A stretch of 64,000 bases of DNA from assembly GCA_033283165.1 (NCBI GenBank), contig JAWMQL010000001.1, forward strand, positions 1,054,001 to 1,118,000, read 5' to 3'. The position numbers were made by a program, and so were the translations under genes. Numbering within the stretch: the stretch's first letter is position 1; each line of letters opens with the position of its first letter. The stretch is from JAWMQL01 sp033283165. GTDB taxonomy: Bacteria; Pseudomonadota; Gammaproteobacteria; Pseudomonadales; Halieaceae. Shown piece by piece: positions 24,661 to 33,164 of the stretch. The notes beneath the pieces were generated by a model. That model did no database searches. It saw only the letters and a list, made by a program, of their open reading frames with translations, and was not told the origin of the DNA.

Positions 24661-25712
24661 GACACACACGCGTCATTGTCACTCACTACGGAGGGCCCGA
24701 CGCACTTCGGATCGAAGAAGAAGAATGCCCTGAGCCGGGAGCTGGCGAAGTGCGTGTAAGAGTGCTGGCAGCTGGCGTTGGTATGCCCGACATCATGGCC
24801 CGCGAGGGTGTGCATCCCGAGACGCCACGGGTGCCCTATACCCCCGGCTGGGACCTTGTTGGCGAGGTAGAGCGGCTGGGCAAGGGCGCTTCCGGATTCG
24901 AACCGGGTCAGGTCGTTGCGGCAATGCCGATACACGGTGCGTACGCGGAGTATGTCTGCTTGCCGCAGCGTCAGCTGATTCCAGTCCCAGCGGGATTGGA
25001 CGCCGCCGAAGCCGTCGCTCTCATTCTGAACTATGTCACGGCCTATCAGATGTTGCATCGCTCAGCCAGGGTCAAGCCGGGCCAGCGAGTACTGTTTCAC
25101 GGCGCATCGGGCGGGGTCGGCACGGCACTCCTGCAGCTCGGACGACTGGCCAAACTCGAAATGTACGGTACCTGTTCAGCGCGAGGAGCAACGAAAGTAT
25201 CCGAACTGGGCGGTATCCCCATCGATTATCAGCATCAGGATTTCGTGCAAGAAATACGCCGCCTGACAGAGACAGGGGTCGATGTGGTCTTTGACCCCAT
25301 CGGAGGGCGCCACCTCTGGCTTTCCCGCGAGGCTCTGCGTCCGGGAGGAAAAGTGGTGGGCTACGGTACTACCACCGCGCTGCGTGGGGAGGGCTTGGGT
25401 TCAGCCCTTTCAGGGCGACGTAATCGCCTGCATGGAATCCCCATTTACATGTTGTACATCGCCGGCGGGTGCCTTCTTCCCGGCAGGAAACGGATCATCC
25501 CATACAGCATCCAGACTCTCAAACGGCTGAGGCCGGCGCTGTTCCGTCAGGATCTGGTAACGTTGCTCGAACTCCTTCGCCAGCAAAAGATACAACCGCT
25601 CATTGCGCTGCGCCTCCCTCTTGCCGAGGCAAGACTCGCTCACGAGCTGCTGGCGAAGGGGGGAATAATAGGCAAGATCGTGCTCCAGCGCCAAACGACA
25701 CATGGAGTTTAG
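24657..25712 (+). CDS. Medium-chain dehydrogenase/reductase, quinone-oxidoreductase type
   Basis: A 351-residue zinc-free MDR. N-terminal GroES-like domain: 'THYGGPDALRIEEEECPEPG', 'PYTPGWDLVGEVERLGKG'. Rossmann domain: 'VLFHGASGGVGTALLQLGRL' and 'VDVVFDPIGGRHLW'. The zinc ligands of alcohol dehydrogenase are absent, as in NADPH:quinone reductases and enoyl reductases. I set the start at TTG 24657, preceded by a GAGGTGGGG ribosome site and overlapping the small gene stop; the frame is open further upstream but belongs to the neighbour. The substrate is unknown. Confidence 0.85.
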   Translation: MRHTRVIVTHYGGPDALRIEEEECPEPGAGEVRVRVLAAGVGMPDIMAREGVHPETPRVPYTPGWDLVGEVERLGKGASGFEPGQVVAAMPIHGAYAEYVCLPQRQLIPVPAGLDAAEAVALILNYVTAYQMLHRSARVKPGQRVLFHGASGGVGTALLQLGRLAKLEMYGTCSARGATKVSELGGIPIDYQHQDFVQEIRRLTETGVDVVFDPIGGRHLWLSREALRPGGKVVGYGTTTALRGEGLGSALSGRRNRLHGIPIYMLYIAGGCLLPGRKRIIPYSIQTLKRLRPALFRQDLVTLLELLRQQKIQPLIALRLPLAEARLAHELLAKGGIIGKIVLQRQTTHGV

Positions 25713-25768
25713 GAAGGGAACGCAGCAAGAGCGACCGCGCAATTGATGGTCGGGAGAAAACTGGCAGA

Positions 25769-26269
25769 CTACTTGGCCTTATAGCCACAGTTTATTGTCG
25801 TTGCAACATTGCCCTGCGGGTTGCCATCTCTATCATAAGCCCTGAATTCAATTCGCATATCCACAGGTTCTATACTGATTATTTCTCCTAGAGGTTCCCC
25901 CTCTGGCTTGTTTGCCTTGACCTGCGATATTTTTGCATTTGCAATTTCGATGATCGTCTCCGGTTTCAACGCCCCACTGAATTCGCGAAGATCGTAAATT
26001 TCAACTTTTTCAAATACAGTTCCGAAGACGGCCGCTTCTATATATTTTACTGATGCTTTGTCCACTTCCTTTTCAAGCATCAGCTGGTCGCATTCGCCCT
26101 CACTGAAATTACCTGTTAACCCCTTGGCTATGCTCCAGCCGTCGTAATTGGGGCCCTGGTATCCACCTTCTATGTCACCGACTTTGAATAGTGTTAAAGC
26201 CTGTGAAGATAAGGATAAGAACAGAAGGTAAGTGCATAACAACGAGCCAAGCGTCTTTCCAAAATTCAT
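25769..26269 (-). CDS. Hypothetical secreted protein
   Basis: A 166-residue protein starting at the ATG at 26269, with GGGAGA just upstream and a clear signal peptide ('LLCTYLLFLSLSSQALT'). An upstream in-frame start would bury the signal peptide. The mature part is unrecognised; it contains 'VGDIEGGYQGPNYDGWSI' and two Cys residues that may pair. The coding sequence is visibly richer in A and T than its neighbours, which hints at separate origin. Confidence 0.7.
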   Translation of the reverse strand: MNFGKTLGSLLCTYLLFLSLSSQALTLFKVGDIEGGYQGPNYDGWSIAKGLTGNFSEGECDQLMLEKEVDKASVKYIEAAVFGTVFEKVEIYDLREFSGALKPETIIEIANAKISQVKANKPEGEPLGEIISIEPVDMRIEFRAYDRDGNPQGNVATTINCGYKAK

Positions 26270-26493
26270 TGTCTTCTCCCTGAGGCTCAAATCGCCAGCG
26301 AATAGAAATAAGAAATTTAGCATCAAATACGCCACACTCAGGATCATTTGGTAATTAACAAAGCCGGATATATAACAATGGGAACTATATGTTCAATTTT
26401 TGAACGGTAGTTACCCTGCCAATGGAAACCGTGATGAATACGCGGTTGGCAATATCAGGTCTGGGTCACCGCCCGGAAATCCCGCTGGGTGAG

Positions 26494-27111
26494 TTACTCA
26501 TACAGCATCTCTTGAACAATTTTTTTCAAGCGCTTGATATAGGCTTTCGAATCAAAGCTCTGCGGCTCCAGCGCCAACTCGATGAGAATGCCTGTCAGCA
26601 TGCAGTGGACGGTGTAGATCACTTCCTGCATGGTGCTATTAGTCGCCGGGCTGTCGTGGAAAATACGCCTCGCCAGATCCAGGTGCGCCTGGCGGCTGGT
26701 GCTGATAGACAGGTCATTGCTCGCTTTGCCGTGCCCGCGGGTAGCCAGCAGGATTTCCAGGGTGGCCATGTACTCGTCGCCCTGGTAGTGATACCAGGCG
26801 GCGTCTACATACTTCGCCACCCGGCGCGAGGGGCTGCCGGTGGTAAAACGGTTGGCACTCAGGGTCTCGTGAAACTTGAGGTGTGACCGCTGCAACACCT
26901 CTTCGAGAATTTCCTCTTTGCCACCGAAATGGTGCTGCACTGCACCCCAGGTCACTCCCGCCCGCTTGGCGATCTGACTGGAGCTGGCGGCCGAGAATCC
27001 TTTTTCCTTAATCAAGCCGATCACCGCGTTGACAATCTTGTCCTGTGTCGCCTTGCTCTTGGCTGCCTGTAGGCCCATGGCATCGATATCCGCCTGCTTA
27101 AGCTCTGTCAC
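26494..27111 (-). CDS. TetR/AcrR family transcriptional regulator
   Basis: A 205-residue repressor. The N-terminal helix-turn-helix is 'FSAASSSQIAKRAGVTWGAV' followed by 'QHHFGGKEEILEEVL'. The C-terminal ligand domain ('HLDLARRIFHDSPATNS') has no recognisable specificity. The gene is divergent from a second TetR gene across about 180-215 nt. It is a candidate for the protein that binds the 28-bp operators, because no such site lies near its own start; that link is inference. Confidence 0.9.
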   Translation of the reverse strand: MTELKQADIDAMGLQAAKSKATQDKIVNAVIGLIKEKGFSAASSSQIAKRAGVTWGAVQHHFGGKEEILEEVLQRSHLKFHETLSANRFTTGSPSRRVAKYVDAAWYHYQGDEYMATLEILLATRGHGKASNDLSISTSRQAHLDLARRIFHDSPATNSTMQEVIYTVHCMLTGILIELALEPQSFDSKAYIKRLKKIVQEMLYE

Positions 27112-27257
27112 TTACTGCTTCCTCAGTGTGCCCGGTGACCGCAAGTTTACCAACATCATCTTGCGGGCGGTATGGAGATTTTAACCTTCCAGCCACAATG
27201 GAAATTTTCCCGCACTGCGGTAAGCGAATGAGCTACTCGGATAGGCCTCGCCCTGAC

Positions 27258-27273
27258 CTGACATGTATGTCAG
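27258..27273. promoter_or_regulatory. CTGACAT palindrome before the rightward TetR gene
   Basis: CTGACAT-GT-ATGTCAG is a perfect 7-bp inverted repeat upstream of the TetR coding region. A near copy, CTGACATATAAGTCAG, lies at the Rieske promoter (28091-28106). The pair suggests an autoregulated TetR that also controls the Rieske gene. Confidence 0.72.
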
Positions 27274-27326
27274 CGATGATTTAAGGTAGCATGGAGTCTT
27301 CTGTACTGGCTTCGAGAGAAATACCT

Positions 27327-27950
27327 ATGGCTGCTGTCAGGTTGCAGCAAAAAAACGCCACCAGGAAAGCCATTCTTGATGCGGCAATCCAGGTGTTCGC
27401 CCGCCTCGGCTACGATGGCACAAATTTCCGTGAAATCACTGCCCTGAGCGGCGCCACGAGACAGTTGATCCTCTACCATTTCCAGAGCAAGGAAGCGCTG
27501 TGGCAACAGGCAGCGGAACACGTGGAACAGCAATTCAATGATTGCTTCGATAGTTTGCATTCGCCTGACGACCACCGCGAGGATCGGGACCGTGTTCGGC
27601 ACAGCCTGGAGTGCTTTATACACGCTCTTTGCACTGTCCCGGAGTACGGGCAAATCTACCTGCGCGAGGGAGTTGCCGAGGGCCCAAGAATGGAATGGCT
27701 GGCCCACCACTTCGCCCCGAAAGGGGCGCTGAACATGTCTTTCAAAGACCAGGCGTTGCAGCAACGCCTGCGCACCTCGGTGCTCAGGGACATACTGGCC
27801 AGTTCCCTGGTGGCCTTTATCACCCTGGGCCCTCTGCTGGACCGCTCACGGGCCGTGGCTACCCGGCAGAAATCCGCCGGAATCTATCCCCTGAGTCCGG
27901 ACAATCGCGAAGCACTCGTGGAGTACCTACTGACCCTGGTTTTCAAATGA
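27327..27950 (+). CDS. TetR/AcrR family transcriptional regulator
   Basis: A 207-residue regulator with the TetR DNA-binding domain: 'RKAILDAAIQVFARLGYDG' and recognition region 'GATRQLILYHFQSKEALWQQ'. I use the ATG at 27327 because the family normally starts 10-15 residues before this helix and the palindrome at 27258-27273 needs room for a promoter. An in-frame ATG at 27291 is possible and adds 12 residues. It probably binds the palindromes upstream of itself and of the Rieske gene; the inducer could be a steroid-like compound. Confidence 0.88.
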   Translation: MAAVRLQQKNATRKAILDAAIQVFARLGYDGTNFREITALSGATRQLILYHFQSKEALWQQAAEHVEQQFNDCFDSLHSPDDHREDRDRVRHSLECFIHALCTVPEYGQIYLREGVAEGPRMEWLAHHFAPKGALNMSFKDQALQQRLRTSVLRDILASSLVAFITLGPLLDRSRAVATRQKSAGIYPLSPDNREALVEYLLTLVFK

Positions 27951-28059
27951 TGTCGGTGACCCTGTCCAGTGGTTGCGCCGCTTACACCTAATGTTTTTTC
28001 AAGCGATGGCAGAAGGCCTCGGGCAATGATACCCGCCACAGGTTACAACAGAAATACAT

Positions 28060-28106
28060 TTGACATGAATGGTACTTTACCCTATATTCGCTGACATATA
28101 AGTCAG
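28060..28106 (+). promoter_or_regulatory. Rieske gene promoter with TetR-type operator
   Basis: TTGACA at 28060-28065, a 17-nt spacer and TATATT at 28083-28088 form a near-consensus sigma-70 promoter. CTGACATATAAGTCAG at 28091-28106 starts just after the -10 box and covers the expected start of transcription. This placement fits simple repression by the adjacent TetR protein. Confidence 0.78.
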
Positions 28107-28148
28107 TCAAAATCTGCAGGCTATGGCCCCATCTGCGTGGAGAAACGC

Positions 28149-29117
28149 ATGACCGAATCCAGGTTCCCCTTCCCCATCCCCTGTGGATGGTTTCACGTTG
28201 CTTTCGCACAGGACGTGCAATTCGGGGAAATCAAACCGATTCGAGCCTTCGGTCGAGACCTGGTCCTGTGGCGTTCGGACAGCGGCGAGTTGGTCCTGCA
28301 AGACAGCTATTGTCCGCACCTCGGCGCTAATTTCGCCGTGGGTGGCGAGGTCGTCGGGGACCAGATCAAGTGCCCGTTCCACAACTGGCAGTTCGATACC
28401 AATGGCCAGGTGGCCTCGATTCCCTACGCCAAAAATATCAACAAAAATGCCTGCGTTAGAACCTATCCGGTGCAGGTCAAGTACGACATCGTGATGGCCT
28501 GGTACCACCCGGACGGTGCACCGCCCAGCTTCGAAATATCTGACATCCCGGAATTGGAAGACCCGGCCTTCACCAACACAATTGTGACCAGGCACGAGAT
28601 ACGGTCCTGCCTGCAGGAAATGGCAGAAAATACTGCCGACGGCGCCCACTTCGTCACTGTTCACAAACACCCTGGTGCCGCATCCTATGACCTGTTCGAG
28701 TTCGAAGGCCCGCATATCCGGATGAAAAGTACGCAACAGTTCCCGAGTTCGGGCGGTCCTGTGGAGGGCACTCTCGACACCGATATCGATGGGTTTGGCT
28801 GGAGCGTCGTGCGCTACAAGACATTGATCGATGTCGCCATGTTGACCACCGGCCTGCCGGTGGATGAAGAAAACGTAATCCAATATTTTCACGTGGCCTA
28901 CCGAAACCCCGACGACGACCCCAAAATCCACCGTATCGGGCAGGCTTTCAACAACGAGGTCAATCGCCAACTGACCGATGACATCCCGATCTGGGAAAAC
29001 AAGATCTACCAACCGGCACCGAATCTCTGTGACGGCGATGGACCCATCGCGAGGTTCCGCCGCTGGGCGAGCCAGTTCTACGCCGAGTCCAGCGCACAGA
29101 CCGAGACAGCCGCCTGA
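28149..29117 (+). CDS. Rieske non-heme iron oxygenase, KshA / cholesterol 7-desaturase-like
   Basis: A 322-residue oxygenase component. The Rieske [2Fe-2S] ligands are in 'YCPHLGA' (C55, H57) and 'CPFHNW' (C75, H78). The mononuclear iron site is N161-x2-D164-x2-H167-x4-H172. The C-terminus 'DDIPIWENKIYQPAPNLCDG' followed by 'RFRRWASQFY' is characteristic of steroid oxygenases such as KshA and DAF-36/Neverland. I chose ATG 28149 (GGAG 6 nt upstream) over GTG 28137. Steroid ring hydroxylation or desaturation, or methyl oxidation as in bacterial SdmA, are the candidates. Its reductase is not adjacent. Confidence 0.88.
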   Translation: MTESRFPFPIPCGWFHVAFAQDVQFGEIKPIRAFGRDLVLWRSDSGELVLQDSYCPHLGANFAVGGEVVGDQIKCPFHNWQFDTNGQVASIPYAKNINKNACVRTYPVQVKYDIVMAWYHPDGAPPSFEISDIPELEDPAFTNTIVTRHEIRSCLQEMAENTADGAHFVTVHKHPGAASYDLFEFEGPHIRMKSTQQFPSSGGPVEGTLDTDIDGFGWSVVRYKTLIDVAMLTTGLPVDEENVIQYFHVAYRNPDDDPKIHRIGQAFNNEVNRQLTDDIPIWENKIYQPAPNLCDGDGPIARFRRWASQFYAESSAQTETAA

Positions 29118-29207
29118 ATACATTGCTCTCCCGCGAGTGCAGGATCTGCCCCGGACCGCGGCGATTTTGGTGGTGACTTACCCGAGAGAGCCCTATCCGG
29201 AGTCACA

Positions 29208-30806
29208 ATGCATTACCTCGATTACCACAATAACGAGAACCGGGTGTTGGGCACGATTCTTCGCAAGCAGGCGGAGGAGAATGGGTCTGGCACATTTTTG
29301 CTCAGTGACGAGCAAAGTTACACCTATGCCGAGGCGTATTCCAGGAGTTGCCACTATGCTGTGGGCCTGGCCGAACTGGGAGTCGCCGCGGGTGACAATG
29401 TCTGCCTGTTCATGGAGTCCTGCCCCGAGTACGTCTTCCTGAGCTTCGCGTGTAACTTGCTCGGCGCTCGCTGGGTCCCGGTCAACACGGATTACCGGGG
29501 ACTGTGGCTGGAGGAAACGCTGGATGACAGCATTCCTCGCGTGCTGGTGACAGACACCCGGCACATAAATCACCTGGAAGAAAACCGAGAACGCGCCTGT
29601 ACCGTGGTGATCAAAGACGGGCCACATGCGGGACCAACCCTGTCTGGCCTCGGTGACAACGATACCACTGGCTTTTCACCGGCCCACTGCAACTACGGTG
29701 ACACTGCCTCCATCATGTGGACCTCGGGTACCACCGGTCGCGCCAAGGGCGTGATGCAGAGCCATAATGCCTGGGTCAGGGCTGCCATCAGCAGCGCCGA
29801 AATGGGCGGCATGCGACCGGGTGACGTGATCTATAACTGTTTGCCGCTTTACAACTCTGCCGCCTGGGTCGGGATAATCTACCCCGCCCTCGTCGGCGGC
29901 ACCGCGGCGGCCCTGGACCCGGTTTTTTCCGCCAGCCACTTCTGGGAGCGCACCCGTTTCTACGGTGCAACCCATGTGTTTACGCTGGGCGCCATGCACA
30001 TGTTTCTCTGGAACGCCCCGGCATCGCCCGACGATGTGAATAATCCGGTAAGATCGGCGAACATGGTGCCCATGCCGGAAGCGATTCACCGCCCTTTCTG
30101 CAGGCGATTCGGCATCGAGACCAACCACCAGGGTTTCGGCCAGAGCGAGATCATGCTGCTGTTACGACGTTTTGACGACGGGGTGAAGGAGTTCGCCCCC
30201 GGGTCACTGGGTTACCCGGCGAACGAGGATGACCTGGACATCGCCCTGCTTGATGACGACAACCAGCCCGTGCCCGTCGGGGATGTCGGTGAGTTTTGCG
30301 TGCGGGAAAAGGCTCCTCATATTCTGTTTAACGGCTACTTCAACAATCCCCGGGCCAACGCCGAGGCCTTTGTCGGCGGCTGGTATCACACCGGTGACCT
30401 CGGGCGGCAGGACGAGTACGGTGATTACTTTTTCGTGGACCGCAAGAAAGACGTGATCCGCTATAAAGGGCGCAATGTGTCTTCGGTCGCGGTCGAGTCA
30501 GTCGCTCGCCGGCATCCCGCCATCAGGGACGTCGCGGTTTTCGGCGTCCCGTCGGAGGAACTGGCGACGGAGCACGAGATCATGCTGGCGGCCGTTCTCA
30601 AGCCGGGCATCGAACTCAGGGCGGAAGAACTGGCCCATTTTATCAATGAAAACGCGCCCTATTTCTTTGTACCCCGCTACGTGGAATTCGTCGATGCACT
30701 GCCCATGACACCGACCCAGAAGGTGCGCAAGGTCGAACTGCGCGAACGCGGAGTGACCGGCAATACCTGGGATAGCCGACAGGCAGGATTCAAAGCGGAG
30801 CGATAG
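29208..30806 (+). CDS. Acyl-CoA synthetase (AMP-forming)
   Basis: A 532-residue adenylate-forming ligase. Signatures are the P-loop 'IMWTSGTTGRAKGVMQSH' near residue 167, 'YHTGDLGRQDEYGDYFFVDR' (A8 region), 'RKKDVIRYKGRNVSSVAVES' and the C-terminal lysine region 'PTQKVRKVELRERG'. It activates a carboxylic acid as a CoA thioester using ATP. The CaiC/steroid-CoA-ligase-like setting (Rieske upstream, thiolase/DUF35 pair 2 nt downstream) points to a steroid side-chain acid, but specificity cannot be read. GGAG precedes the ATG. Confidence 0.9.
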   Translation: MHYLDYHNNENRVLGTILRKQAEENGSGTFLLSDEQSYTYAEAYSRSCHYAVGLAELGVAAGDNVCLFMESCPEYVFLSFACNLLGARWVPVNTDYRGLWLEETLDDSIPRVLVTDTRHINHLEENRERACTVVIKDGPHAGPTLSGLGDNDTTGFSPAHCNYGDTASIMWTSGTTGRAKGVMQSHNAWVRAAISSAEMGGMRPGDVIYNCLPLYNSAAWVGIIYPALVGGTAAALDPVFSASHFWERTRFYGATHVFTLGAMHMFLWNAPASPDDVNNPVRSANMVPMPEAIHRPFCRRFGIETNHQGFGQSEIMLLLRRFDDGVKEFAPGSLGYPANEDDLDIALLDDDNQPVPVGDVGEFCVREKAPHILFNGYFNNPRANAEAFVGGWYHTGDLGRQDEYGDYFFVDRKKDVIRYKGRNVSSVAVESVARRHPAIRDVAVFGVPSEELATEHEIMLAAVLKPGIELRAEELAHFINENAPYFFVPRYVEFVDALPMTPTQKVRKVELRERGVTGNTWDSRQAGFKAER

Positions 30807-30808
30807 GC

Positions 30809-32044
30809 ATGAGCCGACAAAGCGTGGACCAGTTACAACGTCGCAGTGGTTCCTTCGACTGGGGTAAGGCCACACCATTGGAAGATATTCGTGGCGATGT
30901 CGCCATCGTCGGGATCGGTGAAACCGCCTACAGTAACGCTTCAGGCCGTCATGCCCGCGACATCTGCCTGCAGGCTATCGAACGGGCAATAGAGGACGCC
31001 GGCCTGTCGCCCGGCGATATTGACGGCCTCATGGTCAGCCACGGCGTCGCCGGCCAGGTGTCACCAGAGGATTACCACGCGCACTTCGGGACCAGCCACC
31101 CGCTCTGGTTCAGCACCGAGGGGGGCGCGATGATCTGGGCGGCCACGTGTGCCCACACGGCTGCCCGCGCGCTCAGGGACGGCTCGGCCCGCCACATTGT
31201 CAATGTATTCGGCGTGGACTGGGCTACCCGACGGGGCGCCCACAGCACGTATCATGCGGGTGAGCCGATGAAAGCGCATTTCGAACTGCCTTTCGGGTGG
31301 TACCCGCAACCGCTGTACTTCGCCACGTTTGCCCGGCGCCACATGCATGAATACGGCACCACAGAGGCGCAACTGGGCGAACTGCCGGTAACGTTCCGGC
31401 GCCACGCAAATTCCCATCCCGATGCGGTAATGCGGGACAAGCGGCTGAGTCTCGACGACTACCTGGCCCGACCTTACCTGGCAGATCCGTTTCGCATGGA
31501 AGACTGTTGCCTGTTATCAGACGGCGGCGCGGCATTCGTCATGACCACACCCGAGCGAGCCCGGGACCTGCCACACGTTCCCGTGATTACGGAGGGGGTT
31601 GGGCACGGTGCCGTGCACAAGGCCCCCTACATCAGCCAACAGGGGGATATCACGTCGACACCACAGACTTTCTCTGCACCCTGGGCATTCGCCATGGCGG
31701 ACCTGGCCCCCCAGGACCTCGACGTGATAGCAGTGTACGACTGCTTTTCCATGACGGCATTGATGCAGATAGAGGACATGGGCTTCTGTAAGAAGGGCGA
31801 GGGTGGCAGCTTTATACAGGGCGGTCGGCTCGCCTTCGATCGCCCGCGGCGCCAGGGCGGCATTCCCTGCAATACCCACGGCGGCTTCCTGTCCCATGCC
31901 TACGTCCTTGGTATCGCCCACGTGGTGGAACTGGTCAAGCAGATCAGAGGGACCGCAATCAACCAGGTCGAGAACGTCGAACTCGCCGCCTACGCCGGCT
32001 TTACCGCTGACGAGGCAGGCACACTGATCCTGAGAAAAGGTTGA
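30809..32044 (+). CDS. Thiolase-like protein of the SCP-x/Ltp2 group
   Basis: A 411-residue thiolase-fold protein: 'VAIVGIGETAYSNASGRHAR' at the N-terminus and 'NTHGGFLSHAYVLGIAHVVE' with 'VKQIRGTAINQVENVELAAY' at the C-terminus. The nucleophilic Cys of true thiolases (CxSG region near residue 90-105) is missing: the segment reads 'FSTEGGAMIWAA'. The GHP His motif is also altered. This is the pattern of Ltp2-type steroid aldolases, which use Tyr and pair with a DUF35 protein, and a DUF35 gene follows 4 nt later. Retro-aldol removal of a steroid side chain is a good hypothesis. Confidence 0.85.
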   Translation: MSRQSVDQLQRRSGSFDWGKATPLEDIRGDVAIVGIGETAYSNASGRHARDICLQAIERAIEDAGLSPGDIDGLMVSHGVAGQVSPEDYHAHFGTSHPLWFSTEGGAMIWAATCAHTAARALRDGSARHIVNVFGVDWATRRGAHSTYHAGEPMKAHFELPFGWYPQPLYFATFARRHMHEYGTTEAQLGELPVTFRRHANSHPDAVMRDKRLSLDDYLARPYLADPFRMEDCCLLSDGGAAFVMTTPERARDLPHVPVITEGVGHGAVHKAPYISQQGDITSTPQTFSAPWAFAMADLAPQDLDVIAVYDCFSMTALMQIEDMGFCKKGEGGSFIQGGRLAFDRPRRQGGIPCNTHGGFLSHAYVLGIAHVVELVKQIRGTAINQVENVELAAYAGFTADEAGTLILRKG

Positions 32045-32048
32045 AACC

Positions 32049-32456
32049 ATGAAAATGCCGGATCTTGAAAACAAAACAAGCGGTCCGTTCTGGCAGGCAG
32101 CCGCCGACGGGCGCCTGGATATCTGCTGGTGCGCGCGCTGTGACCGGGCGGTCTGGTATCCGGAGCAGCGCTGCCCTGCCTGCCTTTCGGATACCTGCTG
32201 GCGAACCCTGAGCGGTCTGGCCACACTGCTGAGTTGGACCGTCGTCCACATGCCTATCAACCCGGACTTCGAGACGCCTTACATACCCGCACTGGTTCTC
32301 CCCGAGGAAGCGCCCGAAGTACGTATTGTCACGCAACTGGTCGACTGCGATCCCGTCCAATTGAGGTGCGATATGGCGCTGGAGGCCTGCTTTCGACAGA
32401 TCCGAACCAAAAACGGCGACAGTTACCAGGCGCCACTATTCAGACCGCGTGCCTGA
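32049..32456 (+). CDS. DUF35 Zn-ribbon/OB-fold protein
   Basis: A 135-residue protein with a rubredoxin-like zinc ribbon, 'CWCARCDRAVWYPEQRCPAC' (ligands C28, C31, C42, C45), and then an OB fold ('SGLATLLSWTVVHMP'). DUF35 proteins act as partners of thiolase-like enzymes; in steroid degradation the DUF35 domain of ChsH2 holds Ltp2. The immediate position after the thiolase-like gene supports a two-subunit complex. Confidence 0.9.
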   Translation: MKMPDLENKTSGPFWQAAADGRLDICWCARCDRAVWYPEQRCPACLSDTCWRTLSGLATLLSWTVVHMPINPDFETPYIPALVLPEEAPEVRIVTQLVDCDPVQLRCDMALEACFRQIRTKNGDSYQAPLFRPRA

Positions 32457-32495
32457 GCGACACCGGCGACAGTCAATCCACACAGGAGACAAACT

Positions 32496-32912
32496 GTGAC
32501 GACAAGCAGTAATGCAGCCACTATCAAGCGGTTCTACGAGGCAGTCAACGCCAAAAAGGCCGGCCAGGACATTGATCTGGCTGCGTTTTTCACCGAAGAC
32601 GTGGTTTGGCACCTCCCCCGCAGCAGCCCGATCCACGGCAGCCTGGTGGGCCGCAGGGCGGTTGTGGACCTGTTTGATGGGCCGGTGGACGACTACTACC
32701 AGGCCGGCAGCCTTCAATTCGACTACCGAACCGAGATTTGCCAGGGCGATAATCTGGCCATGCAGTTTACGATGTCGGCTGTTACCGCAGCGGGCGACCC
32801 CTATGAAAATGACTACTGTATTATTTTCCGTTTTCGGAACGGACAGATCGCTGAAGCGCGGGAGTTCTTTGACACCGCTGCACTATTCTCCATGTTTCAG
32901 CCGGCATCCTGA
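32496..32912 (+). CDS. SnoaL-like / NTF2-fold protein
   Basis: A 138-residue NTF2-like protein: 'NAATIKRFYEAVNAKKAGQD', 'FFTEDVVWHLPRSSPIHGSL', 'YCIIFRFRNGQIAEAREFFD'. It fits the SnoaL-like group that contains ketosteroid isomerases, limonene-epoxide hydrolases and uncharacterised proteins. ACAGGAGAC precedes its GTG start. It is the last gene of the Rieske operon and convergent with the ferredoxin gene. An isomerase role on a steroid is possible but the catalytic residues cannot be assigned with confidence. Confidence 0.85.
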   Translation: MTTSSNAATIKRFYEAVNAKKAGQDIDLAAFFTEDVVWHLPRSSPIHGSLVGRRAVVDLFDGPVDDYYQAGSLQFDYRTEICQGDNLAMQFTMSAVTAAGDPYENDYCIIFRFRNGQIAEAREFFDTAALFSMFQPAS

Positions 32913-32945
32913 CCCCCCCGGGCGATACTAGCGGACTCGGCTTCC

Positions 32946-33164
32946 TCATTCGATTTCAACGATCCGGATGGTCCGGTTCGGGCAGTAATTCACCGCGTCC
33001 TGGACCTTGCTCCTCAGGGACTCGTCAGGCATGTCATCCCTGACCCTGACTTTCGGATAGCCGGTTTCCATGTCGACCACTTCGAAAATCTCAGGACACT
33101 CCTCGGTGCAGACCCCGTGCCCCTGGCAAAGCATGAGGTCCACTTCAATCCTGTATCGGGACAT
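32946..33164 (-). CDS. 3Fe-4S ferredoxin, P450 partner type
   Basis: A 72-residue ferredoxin. The cluster motif 'CQGHGVCTEECPEIF' (C-x2-H-x2-C, with an extra Cys four residues on) and the distal 'YCPNRTI' are typical of the [3Fe-4S] ferredoxins that feed electrons to bacterial P450s. The ATG overlaps the P450 stop (TAATG), so the two proteins are co-translated. In Mycobacterium tuberculosis a similar ferredoxin gene adjoins CYP51, and in Methylococcus the two are fused. Confidence 0.92.
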   Translation of the reverse strand: MSRYRIEVDLMLCQGHGVCTEECPEIFEVVDMETGYPKVRVRDDMPDESLRSKVQDAVNYCPNRTIRIVEIE

